Below are positions 60,389 through 64,000 of a stretch of 64,000 bases of DNA, one piece after another. The DNA comes from Fructobacillus durionis (GTDB taxonomy: Bacteria; Bacillota; Bacilli; Lactobacillales; Lactobacillaceae). The notes under the pieces are model-generated. The model made no database searches, was not told where the DNA came from, and worked only from the letters and a program-made list of their open reading frames with translations. The DNA lies in contig NZ_FOLI01000002.1 in assembly GCF_900112405.1 (NCBI RefSeq), positions 111,704-175,703 of the forward strand. Reading direction: 5' to 3'. The translations under genes and the position numbers were made by a program. How positions within the stretch are numbered: position 1 is the first letter of the stretch; every line of letters begins with the position of its first letter.

Positions 60389-61837
60389 GATAAATTTTTT
60401 AAACTGAAGCAGAATCAAACTTCTGTTAAGCAGGAAGTGATTGCCGGGTTGACGACCTTCGTGTCAATGGCCTATGTTTTCTTCTTGAACCCTCAGATTC
60501 TTTCCCAAGCGGGGATGTCACAGTTAGCCGTCTTTATCGCGGCCATCATCGTTGCCGTTTTCGGAACATTGTTGATGGGATTGTACGCTAACGTACCATT
60601 CGCCCTTGCACCTGGAATTGGAATGCAGGCCTACTTCACTTATACCATTGTCTTCGGATTTGGTTTCAAGTGGCAACAGGCTTTGGCCATTGTTTTCTTG
60701 GTTGGAATGCTAGACATTGTGATTACCTTGACGCACGGACGTCAGGCAATTGTGAAAGCCATCCCAACGGAATTGAAAGCTGCCATTGGTGGTGGACTAG
60801 GGGTCTTCGTTACTTACATTGGTTTGAAGAACGCCGGTTTCATTAACTTTGTTATCTCAGGTTCAAACATTATCTCCGTTAACGACAAGCCATACGCTGG
60901 TGGAGCTGTTAAGGGTGGTTTGGATTCATTGCTAGCCTCTGGTGGCGTGACTCCTGAATTGACAAAGTTTACACAATCATCTGCTTTGTTAGCTTTGATT
61001 GGCCTCTTGATTTTGACTTTCTTGGTTATCCGTAAGGTGCCAGGTGCTTTCTTGATTACCTTGATTGCAACAACGTTGATTGGTATTCCAATGGGTGTGA
61101 CAAACACTCACATGTCCGCTGCTACTTCATTGCCAAACGCCTTTAGCGATTTCGGTCACACATTTGGTGCCGCCTTTGGTGCCCACGGAATGGGAACGCT
61201 TTGGTCTTCATGGCCACAAGCATCCTTGGCCATTGTGACGGTCTTTGCTATGGGATTGACTGGTCTCTTTGATGCCATTGGTACTTTGATTGGTATCGGT
61301 AACCAAACGGGTATCTTCTCAAAGGAAGATCAAGAAGCGTTCGTTGCTGATAACTCATTTAACTCAAAGATGGATAAGGCTTTGGTTGTGGATACATTCA
61401 CAACGACTTTGGCTGGGGTTGTTGGTACTTCAAACACGACAACATTCATCGAATCAGCCACAGGTGTTGCTGCCGGTGGACGTACTGGTTTGACTAATAT
61501 CGTGACGGCCCTTGGATTCTTGGCAATGCTTTTCTTGTCACCATTGGTATCTGTTATCCCAACGGCGGCTACTGCACCACTTTTGATCGTGGTTGGAATC
61601 ATGATGATGGGTGAGTTCAAGAAGATTGACTGGTCAGATTTGGCTGTTGCTATTCCTGCCTTCTTTACTTCAATCTTCATGGGATTCTCTTTCTCAATCT
61701 CATACGGAATTGCCGCAGGGTTCATCTTCTACATTGTTGTGAAGGTTGCTCAAGGAAAGTGGAAGGAACTGTCACCAATTCTTTTGGTTATCACCGCCTT
61801 CTTCTTGGCTAACTTTATCTTGTTAGCCTTTATCTAA
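60386..61837 (+). CDS. NCS2-family purine permease (AzgA/PbuG type)
   Basis: A 483-residue proton symporter for hypoxanthine, guanine or adenine with about 13 helices. Features of the AzgA/PbuG branch are EVIAGLTTFVSMAYVFFLNP at the start, APGIGMQAYFTYT, ITLTHGRQAIVKAIP, AIGGGLGVFVTYIGLKNAG, the DAIGTLIGIGNQTG segment and GTSNTTTFIESATGVAAGGRTGLT. Together with adeC, 11 kb upstream, it would supply hypoxanthine-level purine salvage. The start at 60386 is the first Met of the family-like N-terminus (MDKFFKLKQNQTSVK); its ribosome binding site is parted from it by a small hairpin. Whether it takes guanine/hypoxanthine or adenine is not decided. Confidence 0.93.
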   Translation: MDKFFKLKQNQTSVKQEVIAGLTTFVSMAYVFFLNPQILSQAGMSQLAVFIAAIIVAVFGTLLMGLYANVPFALAPGIGMQAYFTYTIVFGFGFKWQQALAIVFLVGMLDIVITLTHGRQAIVKAIPTELKAAIGGGLGVFVTYIGLKNAGFINFVISGSNIISVNDKPYAGGAVKGGLDSLLASGGVTPELTKFTQSSALLALIGLLILTFLVIRKVPGAFLITLIATTLIGIPMGVTNTHMSAATSLPNAFSDFGHTFGAAFGAHGMGTLWSSWPQASLAIVTVFAMGLTGLFDAIGTLIGIGNQTGIFSKEDQEAFVADNSFNSKMDKALVVDTFTTTLAGVVGTSNTTTFIESATGVAAGGRTGLTNIVTALGFLAMLFLSPLVSVIPTAATAPLLIVVGIMMMGEFKKIDWSDLAVAIPAFFTSIFMGFSFSISYGIAAGFIFYIVVKVAQGKWKELSPILLVITAFFLANFILLAFI

Positions 61838-61856
61838 TTTAAATTAATAGACAAAG

Positions 61857-61893
61857 TAAAAGAACCTGTATCGAAAGATGCAGGTTCTTTTTG
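61857..61893 (+). terminator. Terminator after the NCS2 permease gene
   Basis: AAAGAACCTG-ATC-GAAA-GAT-CAGGTTCTTT with one mismatch pair and TTT. Confidence 0.9.
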
Positions 61894-61998
61894 TGTTTTC
61901 ACTGCTTTTAAAGTTAAAAAAAGTCAAAGTCGTTTTTTTATATTCTCATTCTAATCTATTTAAAAAAGACAATATTTAAAAATATTTTAATGTAATGG

Positions 61999-62027
61999 TT
62001 GTAATAAAACAGTAAACCATGTAACAT
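61999..62027 (+). promoter_or_regulatory. Promoter of the surface repeat protein gene
   Basis: TTGTAA, spacer 17, TAACAT, 46 bases before the start codon. The 100 bases upstream are very AT-rich with a palindrome AATATT-TAAA-AATATT. Confidence 0.55.
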
Positions 62028-62072
62028 AACGGAAGAACGAATTTCTCAAAAGTACAGAAATAGGTATAAAAG

Positions 62073-64000
62073 ATGACCAAAAAAGAACATTACAAGATGT
62101 ATAAATCCGGCAAGAACTGGGTTTACGCTTCACTGGCAACCATTGCCCTTTTGACAGGTGCAACGGTTGTTGCTGAGCAACATCATGGCCATTCGATTGC
62201 TGGTATCTCAGCGAAGGCTGATGATACTGACTACAACACAAGAGCAGCTGCAGCAGTAAACGACGCAACGACTACGCATGATGAAGTAGCATCTGTTGAA
62301 GATGTTACATTCAACTCACCTGAAGAAGCCGTTGTTGGTAAGTGGGTAAACTTAACGACAGTAACTGGTGTGGCCAAAGATGGTGATCAGTCCATCGATT
62401 ATAAGGTTAACAACGTTTACGTTCGTAAGGACCAGTCAACTGGTAAGTTGATTGCCGCCTATGTTGGTGGAAAAACACAAATTACCATTACCCCTCGTGG
62501 TGCAAATAATTCTGTGTCGGTTGAAATTGGTAAACGCTCAGATACGGATGGAAATGTTGGTACTTTTTCAACAATTAAGCGTTATTCAACTGATACAGAT
62601 GCTGACGGTAGTAAGACAGATCCTAATGGCGCAGTTGTTTATGTAAAAGATTCATTGAACAATCCTTTGTCATTTACTTTGCCAAGTACATTTAATGCCA
62701 CTGATGATACACTTCGTGTGGCGTATATTCCTGATACACGTGCTCCTCATACAGCAAAGACCACTAGTCAGGCTTATCCAACTCCTAAAATTCAGATGCG
62801 TACCGCGGATGCCTTGAAGACTGAAATTGCGGATGCTTTGAAGCAGTCTGATGATTCAAAGGCTGCGAAAGCAAGTGCAGCGGCAGCCATTGATAACGCC
62901 AAGAAGGAAATTGAAAACAAGATTAACAATGATCCGACTTTGGATGATACGGCGCGAGATGCTCAAAAGAAGAAGGCGGAAGAGACTTTCAAGAAGGCCG
63001 AAGAAGACATCGCCAAGATGGACAACAAGACGGATGTCGATAACCGTTCAAATCAAGCAATTACTGATGCAACAAATGCTTATCAGCCTGGCGAAAGCAT
63101 GGACAACCAAAAGACAGATGCAACCAATGCTTTGAACGCGGCGGTTGCTGATGAATATAACAAGGTTGACAGCAACAATGACCTGACTCAGGCTGAAAAA
63201 GATTATCTCCATGACTTGATTGAAGCTGATAAGAAAAAACTTGTTCAAGCGATTACGGATGCGAAGGATAAGAATGACTTAAACGCTGTGAACGCACAGT
63301 TGATCAAGGGAAACGATGGCTTGCGTCCTGGTTTCTCTGATGTAAAGGTTACCCCAGCTGAAACAGTCGCGGATCGTAAAACAAACGCTGAAACGGTTTT
63401 GAATACTGCATACAGTAAGGCCCAAAACGATATCAATGGCAACAAGACTTTGTCAGATGCTGAAAAGACTGAGCGGTTGACTCAGCTTAAAGAAGACTAT
63501 GATAAGGCAAAGACTGCTATTCAAAACGCCACGAATGCGCAAACTGTTGTTGATGCTTTGGCACAATCTCAGACTGACTTCGCAAACGATAACAAGGACA
63601 ACGACCTTGCTCAGCGTAAGTCAGATTTGATTAACGATTACAAGAGTCGTGAAAAAGTCCAAGAACGCCTTGACGCGATTAAGAATGATGACACCTTAAC
63701 GGATGCTGAAAAGATTTCGCAAACGAAGCAGATTACTGATGCAGTTGATGCTGTATCAAAGAATATTTCTGCTCAAGAAACAGCTCAAGATGCAATTAAC
63801 GCGGCTGCTGCAACGAAGACGAAGGAACAAGACGACATCATTGAAGGTGCCCATGTTCCTGGTAAACCACTTGCAGACCAAGTGACGGATGCTAAGAATG
63901 ATATCCATAAAAAGGCTGACGCAGCTCGTACTGATATCAATAACAACAAGAACTTGACGGATGATCAAAAGGCAGCTGAAACGAAGAAAATCAATGACGC
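62073..64000 (+). CDS. Secreted repeat protein with KxYKxGKxW signal peptide (truncated by window end)
   Basis: The frame is open from ATG 62073 to the window edge (642 complete codons), so no stop is seen. The N-terminus has K8-M-Y10-K11-S-G13-K14-N-W16, an exact KxYKxGKxW motif, then a hydrophobic core and probable cleavage after AKA (residue 49); the motif marks export by the accessory Sec system or as a large adhesin. Residues 50-250 form a beta-rich, Thr-rich domain. From about 275 on come helical repeats of 80-87 residues, with cores INNDPTLDDTARDAQ, VDSNNDLTQAEKDYL, INGNKTLSDAEKTERL, IKNDDTLTDAEKISQ and INNNKNLTDDQKAAE. These are DUF1542-like and of the same type as in the 2275-residue protein. 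A weak AGGT is the only ribosome binding site. Adhesin or wall protein is likely; the anchor lies outside. Confidence 0.88.
   Translation, partial: MTKKEHYKMYKSGKNWVYASLATIALLTGATVVAEQHHGHSIAGISAKADDTDYNTRAAAAVNDATTTHDEVASVEDVTFNSPEEAVVGKWVNLTTVTGVAKDGDQSIDYKVNNVYVRKDQSTGKLIAAYVGGKTQITITPRGANNSVSVEIGKRSDTDGNVGTFSTIKRYSTDTDADGSKTDPNGAVVYVKDSLNNPLSFTLPSTFNATDDTLRVAYIPDTRAPHTAKTTSQAYPTPKIQMRTADALKTEIADALKQSDDSKAAKASAAAAIDNAKKEIENKINNDPTLDDTARDAQKKKAEETFKKAEEDIAKMDNKTDVDNRSNQAITDATNAYQPGESMDNQKTDATNALNAAVADEYNKVDSNNDLTQAEKDYLHDLIEADKKKLVQAITDAKDKNDLNAVNAQLIKGNDGLRPGFSDVKVTPAETVADRKTNAETVLNTAYSKAQNDINGNKTLSDAEKTERLTQLKEDYDKAKTAIQNATNAQTVVDALAQSQTDFANDNKDNDLAQRKSDLINDYKSREKVQERLDAIKNDDTLTDAEKISQTKQITDAVDAVSKNISAQETAQDAINAAAATKTKEQDDIIEGAHVPGKPLADQVTDAKNDIHKKADAARTDINNNKNLTDDQKAAETKKIND

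Noticed and set aside
61972..61987. Palindrome AATATT-TAAA-AATATT before the surface protein gene
   Set aside because: It lies in an extremely AT-rich stretch where such palindromes arise by chance.

Overview
The window looks like chromosome of a heterofermentative lactic acid bacterium of the Leuconostoc/Weissella/Fructobacillus group. The signs are: a citrate-lyase cluster of the type led by CitI and the soluble oxaloacetate decarboxylase CitM; a 6-phosphogluconolactonase; a surface protein with a KxYKxGKxW signal peptide; RecD2 and PolC of Firmicute type; strong use of TTG for leucine; and tRNA genes without an encoded CCA. Species cannot be fixed from this sequence. No insertion sequence, CRISPR array or complete prophage was seen.

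Layout. Bases 1-8.2 kb hold single genes: the end of thrS, an amino acid permease, a DedA protein, a nicotinamide phosphoribosyltransferase, a fructosamine-kinase-like protein behind a structured leader with a 28-codon ORF, tRNA-Arg(CCT), upp and a D,D-carboxypeptidase. From 8.8 to 17.5 kb runs one long co-directional block: map, an rRNA cytosine methyltransferase, a DUF1831-like gene, a phosphatase, recD2, prs, an SGNH hydrolase and an aldo/keto reductase. After a permuted papain-like hydrolase and brnQ comes the citrate region (19.7-31.1 kb): citI is divergent from citM-citC-citD-citE-citF, followed by a fused citXG with its own promoter, an alpha/beta hydrolase and two tandem 2-hydroxycarboxylate transporters. 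Together these import citrate, activate the lyase, split citrate and decarboxylate oxaloacetate to pyruvate.

Bases 31.3-38.2 kb are one gene for a 2275-residue protein built almost wholly of about 80-residue helical repeats, with no signal peptide and no cell-wall anchor. After it come a fused binding-protein/permease of an amino acid ABC transporter, 6-phosphogluconolactonase, trmL and tRNA-Glu(TTC). Beside tRNA-Glu is a small AT-rich islet encoding a Doc-like protein whose catalytic His position is Gln, plus a 59-residue partner. Then follow ftsK, a Trp-rich 37-codon ORF, a secreted V8-type protease, adenine deaminase with a PurR-box-like site, and glmS.

The last part is core: uppS-cdsA-rseP-proS-polC for lipid carrier and phospholipid synthesis, membrane proteolysis, aminoacylation and replication. 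An NCS2 purine permease follows, with a hairpin between its Shine-Dalgarno sequence and start codon. The window ends inside a secreted protein that carries repeats of the same kind as the 2275-residue protein. The most promising observations are the signal-less giant repeat protein, the Doc-like pair at tRNA-Glu, and several structured leaders with small ORFs or hairpins at ribosome binding sites.
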